A stretch of DNA of 64,000 nucleotides from Vibrio ostreae (GTDB lineage Bacteria > Pseudomonadota > Gammaproteobacteria > Enterobacterales > Vibrionaceae), in NCBI RefSeq assembly GCF_019226825.1, contig NZ_CP076642.1, positions 372,001 through 436,000 of the forward strand, given 5' to 3'. Within the stretch, counting starts at the first letter, position 1. Each line of letters starts with the position of its first letter. The translations under genes and the position numbers were made by a program. This document shows positions 8,286 to 17,919 of this stretch, one piece after another. A model generated the notes under the pieces. It was not told the origin of the DNA. It ran no database searches and was given only the letters and a program-made list of their open reading frames with translations.

Positions 8286-9719
8286 ATGACGAAGAGTGAG
8301 AAGTTGAAGTACAGTTTACTTTCCAAAGTTCCAAAAGATGCAATTAATCAATTTCTCTCTAAAGAAAAAACCCCCGCTTCCGTCCTGTTCCTCTCCCTTA
8401 TCGTTGGTATTCTTTCAGGCATCGTCGGTACTTATTTCGAACAAGCGGTTCATTTTGTCTCGGAAACCCGTACCGACTGGCTGCGCAGTGAAATTGGTAA
8501 CATGTTGCCGTTGTGGCTGGCCGCCTTTTTGATCAGTGCTGCTCTGGCCTTTATCGGCTATTTTCTCGTGCACCGTTTTGCTCCAGAAGCTGCCGGCTCT
8601 GGTATCCCGGAAATCGAAGGTGCGATGGATGGCATGCGCCCTGTACGCTGGTGGCGAGTGCTGCCGGTCAAGTTCTTTGGTGGTATGGGCGCGCTGGGTT
8701 CAGGTATGGTTCTTGGCCGTGAAGGGCCAACTGTGCAGATGGGTGGCTGCATCGGTCGCATGGTGTCGGACATTTTCCGCATCAAAAATGACGATACGCG
8801 CCATTCTCTGCTGGCTTCCGGCGCAGCCGGTGGTCTGTCCGCGGCATTTAACGCACCTTTAGCTGGCATTATGTTTGTGATGGAAGAGATGCGTCCGCAA
8901 TTTCGCTATACCCTGATATCCGTGCGTGCGGTCATTATTTCGTCGGTCGCAGCCAACATTGTCTTTCGCAGCGTCAACAGCCAGGATGCCGTGATCACCA
9001 TGCCGCAATACCACGCACCGGACTTACCTTTGTTAGGTTTGTTTTTACTACTTGGTGTTCTGTTTGGCATTTTTGGTGTGCTGTTCAATAAGCTGATCAC
9101 CACAGCCCAGGATATTTTTGTTAAAATTCATAAAAATACCCGTAGCCGCTATCTGATTACCGGCTCACTGCTGGGCGGATGTTTTGGGTTAACTCTGCTG
9201 TATATTCCTGAACTGACCGGCGGCGGTATTGCACTCATCCCGACCATTACTAACGGCGGTTACGGTGCTGGCCTGCTGTTATTGTTGTTCCTGGGCCGTA
9301 TTCTGACCACTCTGATCTGTTTCGGCTCCGGCGCTCCGGGCGGTATCTTCGCGCCGATGCTAGCACTGGGTACACTGTTCGGTTATGCGTTCGGTCTTAT
9401 CGTGCAAAGCATGCTGCCGGAACTTGGGATTGAGCCAGGTATGTTTGCGATTGCTGGTATGGGTGCACTGTTCGCAGCAACGGTGCGGGCGCCGATCACT
9501 GGTATCCTGCTGGTGATTGAAATGACCAATAACTACTACCTGATTTTGCCACTGATCATTACTTGTCTGGGTGCAGGTACCTTCGCACAGCTATTTGGCG
9601 GACAGCCAATTTACAGCCAACTGCTGCACCGCACACTGAAAAACGACAAACTACGTCAGCAAGACTTACCACCACAACAAGCAACTCCGGTAAAAGAAGC
9701 CGCCACAGAATCAGCATGA
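8286..9719 (+). CDS. clcA: H+/Cl- exchange transporter ClcA
   Basis: CLC-family antiporter in the inner membrane, exchanging two chloride ions for one proton, used in extreme acid resistance in enterobacteria. The 477 residues are close to the E. coli length. All selectivity-filter signatures are present in order: GSGIPEIE near 107, GREGPTVQMG near 146 with the gating glutamate, GAPGGIFAPML near 350 and the Tyr of the last filter segment in NNYYLILPL near 440. VMEEMRPQ near 200 carries the internal proton-transfer glutamate, so it should be an exchanger and not a channel. No partner genes. The ATG at 8286 follows TGAGG. Confidence 0.95.
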   Translation: MTKSEKLKYSLLSKVPKDAINQFLSKEKTPASVLFLSLIVGILSGIVGTYFEQAVHFVSETRTDWLRSEIGNMLPLWLAAFLISAALAFIGYFLVHRFAPEAAGSGIPEIEGAMDGMRPVRWWRVLPVKFFGGMGALGSGMVLGREGPTVQMGGCIGRMVSDIFRIKNDDTRHSLLASGAAGGLSAAFNAPLAGIMFVMEEMRPQFRYTLISVRAVIISSVAANIVFRSVNSQDAVITMPQYHAPDLPLLGLFLLLGVLFGIFGVLFNKLITTAQDIFVKIHKNTRSRYLITGSLLGGCFGLTLLYIPELTGGGIALIPTITNGGYGAGLLLLLFLGRILTTLICFGSGAPGGIFAPMLALGTLFGYAFGLIVQSMLPELGIEPGMFAIAGMGALFAATVRAPITGILLVIEMTNNYYLILPLIITCLGAGTFAQLFGGQPIYSQLLHRTLKNDKLRQQDLPPQQATPVKEAATESA

Positions 9720-9741
9720 TATACGACTATGACTAAATGCT

Positions 9742-9788
9742 TTCAGATAAAAGTGGTTCAGACAAAAATTGGTTCAGGTAATAATGCC
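9742..9788. repeat. Three degenerate 15-16-bp tandem units after clcA
   Basis: Units starting TTCAG at 9742, 9757 and 9773 (TTCAGATAAAAGTGG, TTCAGACAAAAATTGG, TTCAGGTAATAATGCC). They start 22 bp downstream of the clcA stop and are noncoding. Confidence 0.6.
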
Positions 9789-9863
9789 ACTCATTGCTAC
9801 TTGTTCACGGTTTTGTGACAGTTATACATCTATTGTTACACACTGATTGCTAAAAATTGATAG

Positions 9864-9903
9864 AATCGCCGCGCATTAAATCTTTGCTGTGCGGCGATTT
9901 TTT
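9864..9903 (+). terminator. Terminator between clcA and the TehA-family gene
   Basis: AATCGCCGC and GCGGCGATT arms followed by a run of T. It overlaps the GTG at 9889 that could open the next gene, which argues for the downstream TTG start at 9955. Confidence 0.75.
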
Positions 9904-9954
9904 CATTCCTTCCACGTTCGCCGCAACTTGACCTTAATTAAACGGAGTCTGGCG

Positions 9955-10938
9955 TTGAACTGGAAAAGGCTGATTCAGGTACAAAGTGTTCCTCCTTCCC
10001 AAGCGGCCCTGGCATTAGGACTTATAGGGCTTGGCCAGGCATGGGATTTGTATCTGCCACAAATCGGCTCAGTATTACGCCCCTACATGGTAGTTGCCGG
10101 TGCCATTCTGTTGCTGCCGGTACTGGCGCGATACCTGACCAGTTATTCGACATTCATGCGCGATATCCGCGATCCGCTTTCCGGCAGCCTGATGGCACCT
10201 ATGAGTATGGCGCTGTTGATTCTGTGCGATTATCTGGCATTGATTTCACCGCTGATCGCCTATCCTATCTGGGCTATTGCATTGCTACTGCACCTGACCA
10301 TGATGGTGCTGTTTTTCAGCTTCCAACTGCTCAATTTCAGAATGTCGCACATTGTGCCGAGCTGGTTTCTCTATCCGGTTGGTCTGATAAGCAGTTCCCT
10401 GGCTGGAACCCAGTTCGGTCATACTCTGTTTTCCGAAACCCTGGTGTCGGTCTGTATTGGGATCTATTTCTTCATGTTGCCATTGGTATTGTACCGACTG
10501 GTGTTTGAAGGCATGCTGCCGCGGCGCGCCCGGCCAACACTGGCCATTATGGCGGCACCGATCAACCTGACGCTGGCGAGTTACCTGGTGAACTTTCCCC
10601 ATCCGGATCCTATTCTGACCGGCGCACTGGCGGGGATAGCAATTACGATGACTCTGCTGATCTATTTATGTTACTTCCGCCTGCTGAAACTGAAATTTCA
10701 GCCGTCCATCGCAGCGGTCACCTTCCCTTCCGTCATCAGTGCCATTGCGATGCACCGCCTGACGACTTTTTTTCAGCACGACTTTCCACACTGGCATTGG
10801 CTGCATAAATTTGGGTTATTTGAACTGAGTGTGGCGAGCGGATTAGTTTTATGGGTTTCTATCGGTTACGTTAGAATGTACTGGCCTGAATTATTCCCGC
10901 CGAAGAACAACACATCAAATAACGGTCTACCTAAGTAA
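9955..10938 (+). CDS. TehA-like TDT/SLAC1-family membrane protein
   Basis: Ten-helix inner-membrane protein of the tellurite-resistance/dicarboxylate transporter (TDT) family, related to TehA and plant SLAC1 anion channels. From the TTG at 9955, which has GGAG seven bases upstream, it has 327 residues; an upstream GTG at 9889 sits inside a terminator stem and is rejected. Family features include ALALGLIGLGQAWDLY at the N-terminus, FMRDIRDPLSGSLMAPMSMALLIL near 65 and PINLTLASYLVNF near 200. The substrate is unknown; tehB is not present. It is a single-gene unit with a strong terminator behind it. Confidence 0.78.
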   Translation: MNWKRLIQVQSVPPSQAALALGLIGLGQAWDLYLPQIGSVLRPYMVVAGAILLLPVLARYLTSYSTFMRDIRDPLSGSLMAPMSMALLILCDYLALISPLIAYPIWAIALLLHLTMMVLFFSFQLLNFRMSHIVPSWFLYPVGLISSSLAGTQFGHTLFSETLVSVCIGIYFFMLPLVLYRLVFEGMLPRRARPTLAIMAAPINLTLASYLVNFPHPDPILTGALAGIAITMTLLIYLCYFRLLKLKFQPSIAAVTFPSVISAIAMHRLTTFFQHDFPHWHWLHKFGLFELSVASGLVLWVSIGYVRMYWPELFPPKNNTSNNGLPK

Positions 10939-11000
10939 AAAATGACCACGACCATTACGTCTGGCAGGGCCAAATCACTGTGCCCGAAACGGAAAACAAT

Positions 11001-11035
11001 CACCTTACACTCTCTGAGTGTAAGGTTTCTTTCTT
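11001..11035 (+). terminator. Terminator after the TehA-family gene
   Basis: Perfect 10-bp arms CCTTACACTC and GAGTGTAAGG with a 3-nt loop at 11003-11025, followed by TTTCTTTCTT. Confidence 0.9.
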
Positions 11036-11168
11036 AATAGACAACTCAATATAACTCAGTTTGCCATCGCTTCCAAAATAATCAATTTACGTAGGTGACG
11101 TCGCTGCAAATATCATCCATATATCTCTTGTCAGCTGGCATTATTTTCACATAACAAGGATATTGATG

Positions 11169-12350
11169 ATGAACACCAATGCCAAAATCCATTACCTGCC
11201 TGATTTTATTCAGCGTCGGTTAGAGTTCTTTATTGAAGATTTAATTCATCCCAACCAGAACGGTAAACATCTGGTATTGGGAACAAGGCCGCAATACGGA
11301 GATATTGTATTGCAAAGCAATGATTATCTCAGCCTGGCTAACCACCCTCTGATTAAAGCACGGCTGAAAAAGGCTATCGATGAGACACAGGACAGTGTTT
11401 TTATGTCAGCCATTTTCCTCCAGGACCAGGCGTCCAAACCCAGTCTTGAACAACAGTTGGCAGATTATGTCCATTTTGATTCATGTCTGTTGTCGCAGTC
11501 CGGCTGGAACGCCAACACAGCGCTATTGCAAACTATTTGTCCACCAGACAGCCACGTTTACATCGATTTTTTTGCTCATATGTCACTGTGGGAAGGTGCT
11601 CGTTACGCCAGTGCGAACCTACATCCGTTTATGCATAATAACTGCGATCATCTGCGCAAGCTGATACAGCGCAACGGGCCAGGGCTGATCGCAGTCGACT
11701 CCGTCTACAGCACCCTCGGCACTGTTGCGCCTTTGGTGGATATCGTAGCCATTGCGCAGGAAACCGGGTGCGCCATTCTGGTCGACGAATCGCATTCCAT
11801 CGGCACACACGGTATTCAGGGAGCGGGATTAGTTGCCGAGCTTGGCCTTTCTTCCCAGGTCGATTTTATGACTGCCAGCCTGGCAAAAACGTTCGCATAC
11901 CGTGCCGGGGTTATCTGGACCAACAATTGCGCGAACCAGTGTATTCCTTTTGTCGGTTATCCGGCCATATTCAGTTCGACCATTCTGCCGTATGAAATCG
12001 CGGCGCTTGAGGCTACATTGGACGTGATAAAAAGTGCCGACAAAAAGCGTGAGCAATTATTTAATAATGCCCGCATGCTAAACCAGGCGCTGAATAATAT
12101 CGGGATAACGACACGCAGCCAGTCACAAATTATTGCGCTGGAAACCGGAGATGAACGTAATACGGAGAAAGCGCGTGACTATCTGGAGCAAAATGGCATC
12201 TTTGGCGCGGTATTTTGCCGGCCGGCAACGGCCAAAAACAGAAACATTATCCGTTTGTCGGTCACCAGTTCGGTCACCGAGCAGCAAATCGATAAAATCG
12301 TGTCTGTCTGCCATCAGGCGCAACAAAGCGGGGATGTTTATTTCTATTAA
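11169..12350 (+). CDS. cqsA: CAI-1 autoinducer synthase CqsA
   Basis: PLP-dependent alpha-oxoamine-synthase-fold enzyme that condenses S-adenosylmethionine (or an amino acid) with an acyl-CoA to make the precursor of the alpha-hydroxyketone autoinducer CAI-1. Recognisable CqsA blocks: [68 protein letters not shown] with the PLP-contacting Asp, and [11 protein letters not shown] with the Schiff-base Lys near residue 245. Three start codons lie close together (TTG 11163, ATG 11166, ATG 11169); AAGGA at 11156-11160 favours the last. It converges on cqsS, its receptor gene. Acyl-chain length is not readable from this protein alone, but the receptor suggests an eight-carbon tail. Confidence 0.95.
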   Translation: MNTNAKIHYLPDFIQRRLEFFIEDLIHPNQNGKHLVLGTRPQYGDIVLQSNDYLSLANHPLIKARLKKAIDETQDSVFMSAIFLQDQASKPSLEQQLADYVHFDSCLLSQSGWNANTALLQTICPPDSHVYIDFFAHMSLWEGARYASANLHPFMHNNCDHLRKLIQRNGPGLIAVDSVYSTLGTVAPLVDIVAIAQETGCAILVDESHSIGTHGIQGAGLVAELGLSSQVDFMTASLAKTFAYRAGVIWTNNCANQCIPFVGYPAIFSSTILPYEIAALEATLDVIKSADKKREQLFNNARMLNQALNNIGITTRSQSQIIALETGDERNTEKARDYLEQNGIFGAVFCRPATAKNRNIIRLSVTSSVTEQQIDKIVSVCHQAQQSGDVYFY

Positions 12351-12359
12351 TCAGGAATT

Positions 12360-12435
12360 GTTTCATTAACCAGCAACCGTTTCATTAAGAAGCGACAGTT
12401 TCATTAAGAAGCAATCGTTTCATTACGAAATAATA
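12360..12435. repeat. Four 19-bp tandem repeats between cqsA and cqsS
   Basis: Units of exactly 19 bp start at 12360, 12379, 12398 and 12417, each opening GTTTCATTA. The last 30 bases of cqsA, including its TAA, look like a diverged extra unit (TTTCTATTAATCAG). The period is not a multiple of three, so the array is not coding. Confidence 0.8.
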
Positions 12436-12496
12436 GTTGCACTATTCAGGTTTATTTTTATTAACCTGGTGCGGTTAATCAGACGGGTATACAACA

Positions 12497-12527
12497 GGAT
12501 CCGGCTCCTGATAAAGGAGCTAGATCC
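12497..12527. terminator. Hairpin overlapping the cqsS stop codon
   Basis: GGATC-CG-GCTCC and GGAGC-TA-GATCC form a stem with a 2x2 internal loop and a 7-nt loop. It sits between the convergent cqsA and cqsS and may end transcription, but no T-run follows on either strand. Confidence 0.4.
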
Positions 12528-14571
12528 AATTGGCCAGTTTACCCAATAGCTTATCTTTATCAGCCGGTTTAACAATGTAATCGTTCATACCGGATTGCTG
12601 AATCTTTTCAATCGTCAGCGGGCTGTTATCACCGGTGTGACCCACAATCGGCACATGACGGTACGGTTTATCAGATTCACGAATCGCTTTGGTCGCGGCG
12701 AGGCCATCAATAACCGGCATCTCGATATCCATCAACACCAAGTCGAAAGTATTGTGTTCCATCTCATCCAGCGCCTGCTGGCCGTCATTGGCCTGAATCA
12801 CTTCATAGCCCTGCTTTTCCAGCAGCAAGGCGGTGAAAGTACGCAGCGACTGATTATCGTCCACCACCAGAATACGACGTTCACATCTGGTTTTTTTCAG
12901 CGGCACCACATTGTGATCCGGCAACAGCGGTTCCGCTTCAAAAAACAGATGATCAAGCTGCTGATTGGTATCCATCAACAGTTGGCGTATCTCAAGCGGA
13001 AAGACTTTGAGATGACGTTCTATGTTGATTGGATAACGATTCTGCTTGTCGTACAGATAGGCGATTTTGGCTTCAGTCGCGTGTAACTTAGTTTCCAACT
13101 CCACCATCGACTGCCACTGACCGTTGACCTGTTCCAGATCGATCAGAATCAGATCATATTCCAGCTCATACTCTTCACGTTGTAACGCTTCCGCCAGGGT
13201 CAATAAATGCAGACGAAAGCCCTGATAAAAAGACTGTTCACTTAAATGACGGCTGAGCAAACCGTCATCGCCTACGTAGAGCACCGTTTTAGTTTTCATC
13301 AGGTCCAGCTTAATATGACCGACGACTTCAGAGTGATAGGCAGGAAAACTGAGGATAAATTCCGTCCACTCGCCCAACACAGATTCACAGCTGATATTAC
13401 CGCCAAACGATTTCATGACCTTGCGGCAAAACGGTAATCCGAGACCATAGCTGCCATTTTTGCCAAAGGTATAGAAGTCTTTAAAAATTTCTTCCAGCCT
13501 GTCCGGAGCAATACCCACTCCGTTGTCACGCACCTTGATCATGTTGTGTTGCGCATCACGGGTCAGGGTCACATCAATCGCAAACTGTTCGCCATTCTGA
13601 TAATAAAACGCATTTTTGAGTAAGTTATATAACGCGAATTTTAATAACGTATCGCTACCAAAAAAATCAAAATCTGCCTCAACGCTCAGGCTCACCGCCT
13701 GACGATCCAGCGATCGCTTGTACGAAAACGATTTGAGTGCATGGCTGACCACTAGCTCTGCGCGCTGCTTTTTAAACGTCGACGTTGAAACTCGGTTCTC
13801 ATCAATAGATGTCAGCAGTAAATCAATAGTCTCATTACCCGAATGAATCACATCGTCGGCATTTTTAAGAATCTCGTACAACAGACTCAGATCCTGACCA
13901 TCAATATGAGCGCCCAGCCGTTGGTCAGTGGACTGCGCCGGCAAGATGGTACGCAAAACGTCCACAGAAGACTTTAAGGCGCTCAACGGATTACGCATCT
14001 CGTGCGCGATCCCCGCGCCAAATGACTTCGCTATCGACACTTTGGACTCATGCGAACTCTGATTGCGGAAGTAGAACAGGTTACCAAACACATAGGTAAA
14101 CAGAAAAATCGGTACGTAAGGCCATAAGATCCAGTCTGTCAAAGACTCATCGCGTACCCAATACGTCACCAGGTAGGCTGCGAGGACAGACAACAACGCC
14201 TGCAGCAGCATCACCTTGGTCTCATGCACCAGCAGGATATGCAGAAAAATAGACGCCATAAACGACATCGCCCACACCGTCGACCAATCGTTCATCAGCA
14301 ACATGTAAGCAAAGAAAAACGGTAAGCAGAAGCTGATGCTGAGCAGATAATAACAAGGCATATAACGCTGCATCAGTTTGGGCAAACTGTTGCGAAATGC
14401 GATACCGGCAAACAGACAGGAACAGAACAACCGCAGCCAGATGTTTTCATATGGCTGCGGGAATAAAAACGCCCAGATGTAGTAGTACACCGGAAAGCCG
14501 ACAAGCCCCATCCAACCGACCAGAGTCAGGTTTGGCTCAGCATACTGGTATATTTTCTTAACTACGTCCAT
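12520..14571 (-). CDS. cqsS: CAI-1 receptor, hybrid histidine kinase CqsS
   Basis: Inner-membrane quorum-sensing kinase/phosphatase that binds CAI-1 and feeds the LuxU-LuxO phosphorelay. The 683 residues contain six transmembrane helices (about 18-170), a HisKA domain with the phospho-His H190 in AGIAHEMRNPLSAL, an ATPase domain (NLLKNAFYY, DNGVGIAP, GLGLPF), a degenerate receiver-like linker (about 425-540), and a C-terminal receiver with D615 in LVLMDIEMP. Ligand-pocket residues known from V. cholerae (Trp104, Ser107, Phe160, Phe162) are conserved here at 100, 103, 156 and 158, but the Cys170 equivalent is Phe166. The last is the V. harveyi state linked to a shorter ligand. Convergent with cqsA. 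Confidence 0.95.
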   Translation of the reverse strand: MDVVKKIYQYAEPNLTLVGWMGLVGFPVYYYIWAFLFPQPYENIWLRLFCSCLFAGIAFRNSLPKLMQRYMPCYYLLSISFCLPFFFAYMLLMNDWSTVWAMSFMASIFLHILLVHETKVMLLQALLSVLAAYLVTYWVRDESLTDWILWPYVPIFLFTYVFGNLFYFRNQSSHESKVSIAKSFGAGIAHEMRNPLSALKSSVDVLRTILPAQSTDQRLGAHIDGQDLSLLYEILKNADDVIHSGNETIDLLLTSIDENRVSTSTFKKQRAELVVSHALKSFSYKRSLDRQAVSLSVEADFDFFGSDTLLKFALYNLLKNAFYYQNGEQFAIDVTLTRDAQHNMIKVRDNGVGIAPDRLEEIFKDFYTFGKNGSYGLGLPFCRKVMKSFGGNISCESVLGEWTEFILSFPAYHSEVVGHIKLDLMKTKTVLYVGDDGLLSRHLSEQSFYQGFRLHLLTLAEALQREEYELEYDLILIDLEQVNGQWQSMVELETKLHATEAKIAYLYDKQNRYPINIERHLKVFPLEIRQLLMDTNQQLDHLFFEAEPLLPDHNVVPLKKTRCERRILVVDDNQSLRTFTALLLEKQGYEVIQANDGQQALDEMEHNTFDLVLMDIEMPVIDGLAATKAIRESDKPYRHVPIVGHTGDNSPLTIEKIQQSGMNDYIVKPADKDKLLGKLANWI

Positions 14572-14783
14572 GCACTCTTACCGAAAAAAGACCCTAGGAT
14601 TATACGTACAATTGAATGATTTATACACAGATATTCATTGAATCACTTTTATGCCACCTTTTTATATCAATTTCGATTACTAAATAGGTAGCACAATAGT
14701 ATCAATCTGCCCACGTCACTATTTGGTGTTCCGACAGGCACTTATCGTACGTTACGCATTTTTGTTGCACCAGATCTTACTGT

Positions 14784-14838
14784 CACGGTAAAGCTTGTGG
14801 TGACATCAAGCTTTACCATGACATCCAACTTTACCGTG
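14784..14838. repeat. Overlapping inverted and tandem repeats downstream of sbcC
   Basis: GGTAAAGCTTG (14787-14797) and CAAGCTTTACC (14807-14817) form a perfect 11-bp stem; CACGGTAAAG (14784) can instead pair with CTTTACCGTG (14829-14838). An 18-bp imperfect tandem (TGACATCAAGCTTTACCA, then TGACATCCAACTTTACCG) generates this choice. It is a plausible terminator zone for sbcC; the rest of 14572-14783 holds the cqsS promoter and no gene. Confidence 0.5.
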
Positions 14839-14876
14839 AGATAAAAACTGGCTGCACATAAAACGTTACCGTCAGG

Positions 14877-17800
14877 TCAGGCAACCAGGCGAATTTTACT
14901 GCCACGCCCTTCGGTTTCGACATCAAGACGCAACGCAATCTGTTCTTTGAGCTCAGTAACATGGGAGATGATCCCGATTGTGCGCCCCCCTGTTGCAAGT
15001 CAACTAAGGTCTGAATCGCCAGATCGAGTGATTCCGGATCCAGGCTGCCGAACCCTTCATCGATAAACAGCGTATCGAGACGAATACCACCGCTATAAGA
15101 CTGCACTACATCAGACAAACCCAGTGCCAGCGAGAGTGCCGCCATAAAAGATTCCCCCCCGACAACGTCGCCACATCGCGTGCTTTTGAGGTATAGCCAT
15201 CTTCAACCATCAAATCAAGGCCGGAACCGGCGTTACCTTTGGCGCGCTCTTCTTTTCGCTTTAACAGATAGCGACCCTTACTCATTTTTTGCAAACGTTG
15301 TGATGCTTGGATCAATACATCATCCAGCAGCACCCCGAGCACGAAACGGTGCAGACTAACTTTGGCACCGGTACGACCGTTGGCGATGTCGCTCAAGGTA
15401 CCGTAAACCTGATACTCTTTTTCAAGCTGAGCATTTTTCTCATACAGCTTAGCCAGTTTTTGTTCCACTTGCTTGAGGCTGTCCATGCGTGAACGTAATT
15501 CGGCCAGACGGTTAAAGCTGTCAGTCACCACTTGTTGCTGTTCGGCAAGCGCTTTTTCGGTCAGCTCTGGTTGTGGCTGCTGTTTATCGGCCACAATCTG
15601 AGTGACACTCTCCAGTTTGCCACGCAGTGTCGCCAGCCCTTCATCATACAGACGAATCTGCTCATCAATGAGCGATAAAGCCTTATCATCCAAACGGGCT
15701 GACAGGTAAGCGGCACTGTCCGCGAAGCGGGTTTCAGCCAGCGACTGTTGCCACTGCTGCTCGCTACGTACATGCTCTTTGTGCCAGGAGTCGAGCAGCT
15801 CTTTCGCACTGGTCAGCGAAGCCTGTGCCGATGAATGCTGATTTTGCGCCTCAGTTAACGCTGTACGCGCTTGTAATTCAGCATCCGTCAGCACTTTTAT
15901 CTGCTTTTGCACTTCACTGTATTTTTGTCTGACCTGATCAACATGACTGAATTCGGAGGTAATGTCCCGCTGCAGATCATCCACCCGGGTCTGAGCCTCT
16001 GTCACTGCCTTGTCACACGCCTGCTTGGCGGACAGTCTGGACTCTAAGTCCAGCTTCGCTTGCTGAGATTGAACTTCCAGTGCACTAAGCTGCTGCTCAA
16101 TCTGCGCCGGATTGATGGCCGATAAACGGGTGATTTCATCGTTGAGTGTTTGTTGCTGACGCTGTAATTCGTCTAACTGCGGCAAGGATTTTTGCTCAAT
16201 CTCAGCGGCCAGTTGTTGTAAGTCCTCTTGCACATGCTGGCAGTCACTCTCCAGTACCTGCTGCGCTTTATACCGCTCAATTTCAGCGTGACTGGCCAGT
16301 TGCTGCTGCTCACGGGCAGACTGAACCTGCTCTTTGGTGACAACGTCACCTGAAAATTGCGCTAATTGCGGATGAGCGTCACTGCCGCACACCGGACAGG
16401 CGTCTCCCGGCTGGAGCAGGCGCGCCAGTTCAGCGGCCTGATTGGTGTGCCAGACATATTCCAGCTTATCAGCCTGCTGCTTTGCCGCCAGTGTCTGCTG
16501 CTGCGCCTGCTGATAAATGTCACTCGCTTGCTTGAGCTGCCGTGTTTTAACGTTGAGTTGCTCAGTCAGCTTTTGCTGACTTAAGCGGCGCTCAATCTGG
16601 TCATTAACGGTAAGCAGCGAATGGCGCTTACCATCCAGCGTCGCGATCTGCTGCAGTGCCGTCTCGCGTTCAGTTCGCTTGAGCTGAATCTGACTATCCA
16701 GCTGTTGCACCCGCTGCTCCGCCTGTTGCAGAGCCAGAGTCGTCGTCTTTAGCGTATCACCCGCCGATTTCAGCTGTTTAACCTGTTCGTCGAGCGCCGC
16801 AAATTTTTTGCCGGTCATCTCCAGCTGATGTAATTGGGCCGACAAAGCTTCCGTTTGTGCGTAGCGGTTCACACTAAGATGGTGTTGTTCCTGTGCCTGG
16901 TTAAGGCGTATTTGCGCCTTACTCAACTGTTCCGTTTTTGCTGTCAATGCAGTGTGCGCTTCAGCGCTCTGCTTTTGTGCGGTGATCCACTCGTTGTAGG
17001 GTAAATCAAGGCGAGACGCCTGTTGCGCCTGCTGACGTTTCTGACGCAACTGGTCGATTTCTGTTTGCTTGGCAACCTGCACCTTTAACTGCGCATCAAG
17101 CTGGCTTTTCTCTGCAAATTTGCTTTGCAGTTCCAGTGCCGCACTGTGTTGCTGCTTCAAATCGTCCCGCAATTTGAGCTGAGCCTGATAATGTTGCTCA
17201 GCTTCAGTGAGCTGCGGCGACAAGGTGTTTTTCTCTGCCTGCAGCTCCTCTTCGCTACTGACAGAGACCACATCCAACGCGCCTTTGATCTGGTTATCAA
17301 ACTCATCTTTTTCTTTGCGAATACCCGCAGCGCGTTCAAACAGGGCTTTTTCAATCTGGGTATAAATATGGGTTTGAAACAGTTGACCGAAGATCTGCTC
17401 CCGATCTTTGGAGTTAGCAATCAACAATTCACGAAACTTACCCTGCGGGATCACCATCACCTGACGGAACTGTTTTACATCCAGACCAATCAGTTCAACC
17501 ATAGCTTTAGCAACCGGATTCGGCCGGTTGGCGATCAGCTTTTCTTCACCGTCACTCCACTCACACAAGGTGGCGGAATGAGCTTTCTTGGTGGTGCCCT
17601 CGCCGCGTTTTTTCGGTACTTCCTGATCCGGACTGCGAGTCACCACAAACTGACGACCATTTAGTTCAAAGCGAAATTCGATTTCGGTTAACAGTTCGGG
17701 ATCAGCATAATCACAACGCATCTGATCGCCGGTTCGCTCACTGCCCGTCGTCTCACCGTAAAGGGCGTAACAGATAGCATCCAGAATCGAACTTTTACCG

Positions 17801-17916
17801 GCCCCGGTCGGACCATTAATCAGAAACAACGGCGCGTGACCAAGCTCGGTAAAATCAACGACCTGGCGGGTTGCAAACGGGCCAAAACCTTGGATTGTTA
17901 ATTGAATCGGACGCAT
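14877..17916 (-). pseudogene. sbcC: Exonuclease subunit SbcC, reading frame broken twice in G runs
   Basis: SMC-like ATPase subunit of the SbcCD nuclease that cleaves DNA hairpins and protein-blocked ends. Visible: Walker A GPTGAGKSS near residue 37, a long Gln/Glu-rich coiled coil with the zinc hook CPVCGSD near 510, and the ABC signature ATLSGG near 920. The main frame stops at 15106 because a run of seven G at about 15154-15160 is one base short of the expected eight; it then continues as SFMAALSLALGLSDVVQ and Walker B DTLFIDEGFGSLD. A second run of six G near 14986-14991 again lacks one base; correcting it yields the normal end and a TGA at 14877. Two independent -1 changes in G homopolymers suggest sequence error. 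It sits 3 bp after sbcD. Confidence 0.85.
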
Positions 17917-17919
17917 GAT

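Noticed and set aside
9889..9954. GTG start for the TehA-family protein, 22 codons upstream
   Set aside because: The codon is inside a strong terminator stem (9864-9903) and lacks a ribosome site; TTG at 9955 has GGAG at good spacing.
12360..12435. CRISPR array between cqsA and cqsS
   Set aside because: Contiguous 19-bp units with no spacers and no cas genes; classed as tandem repeat.
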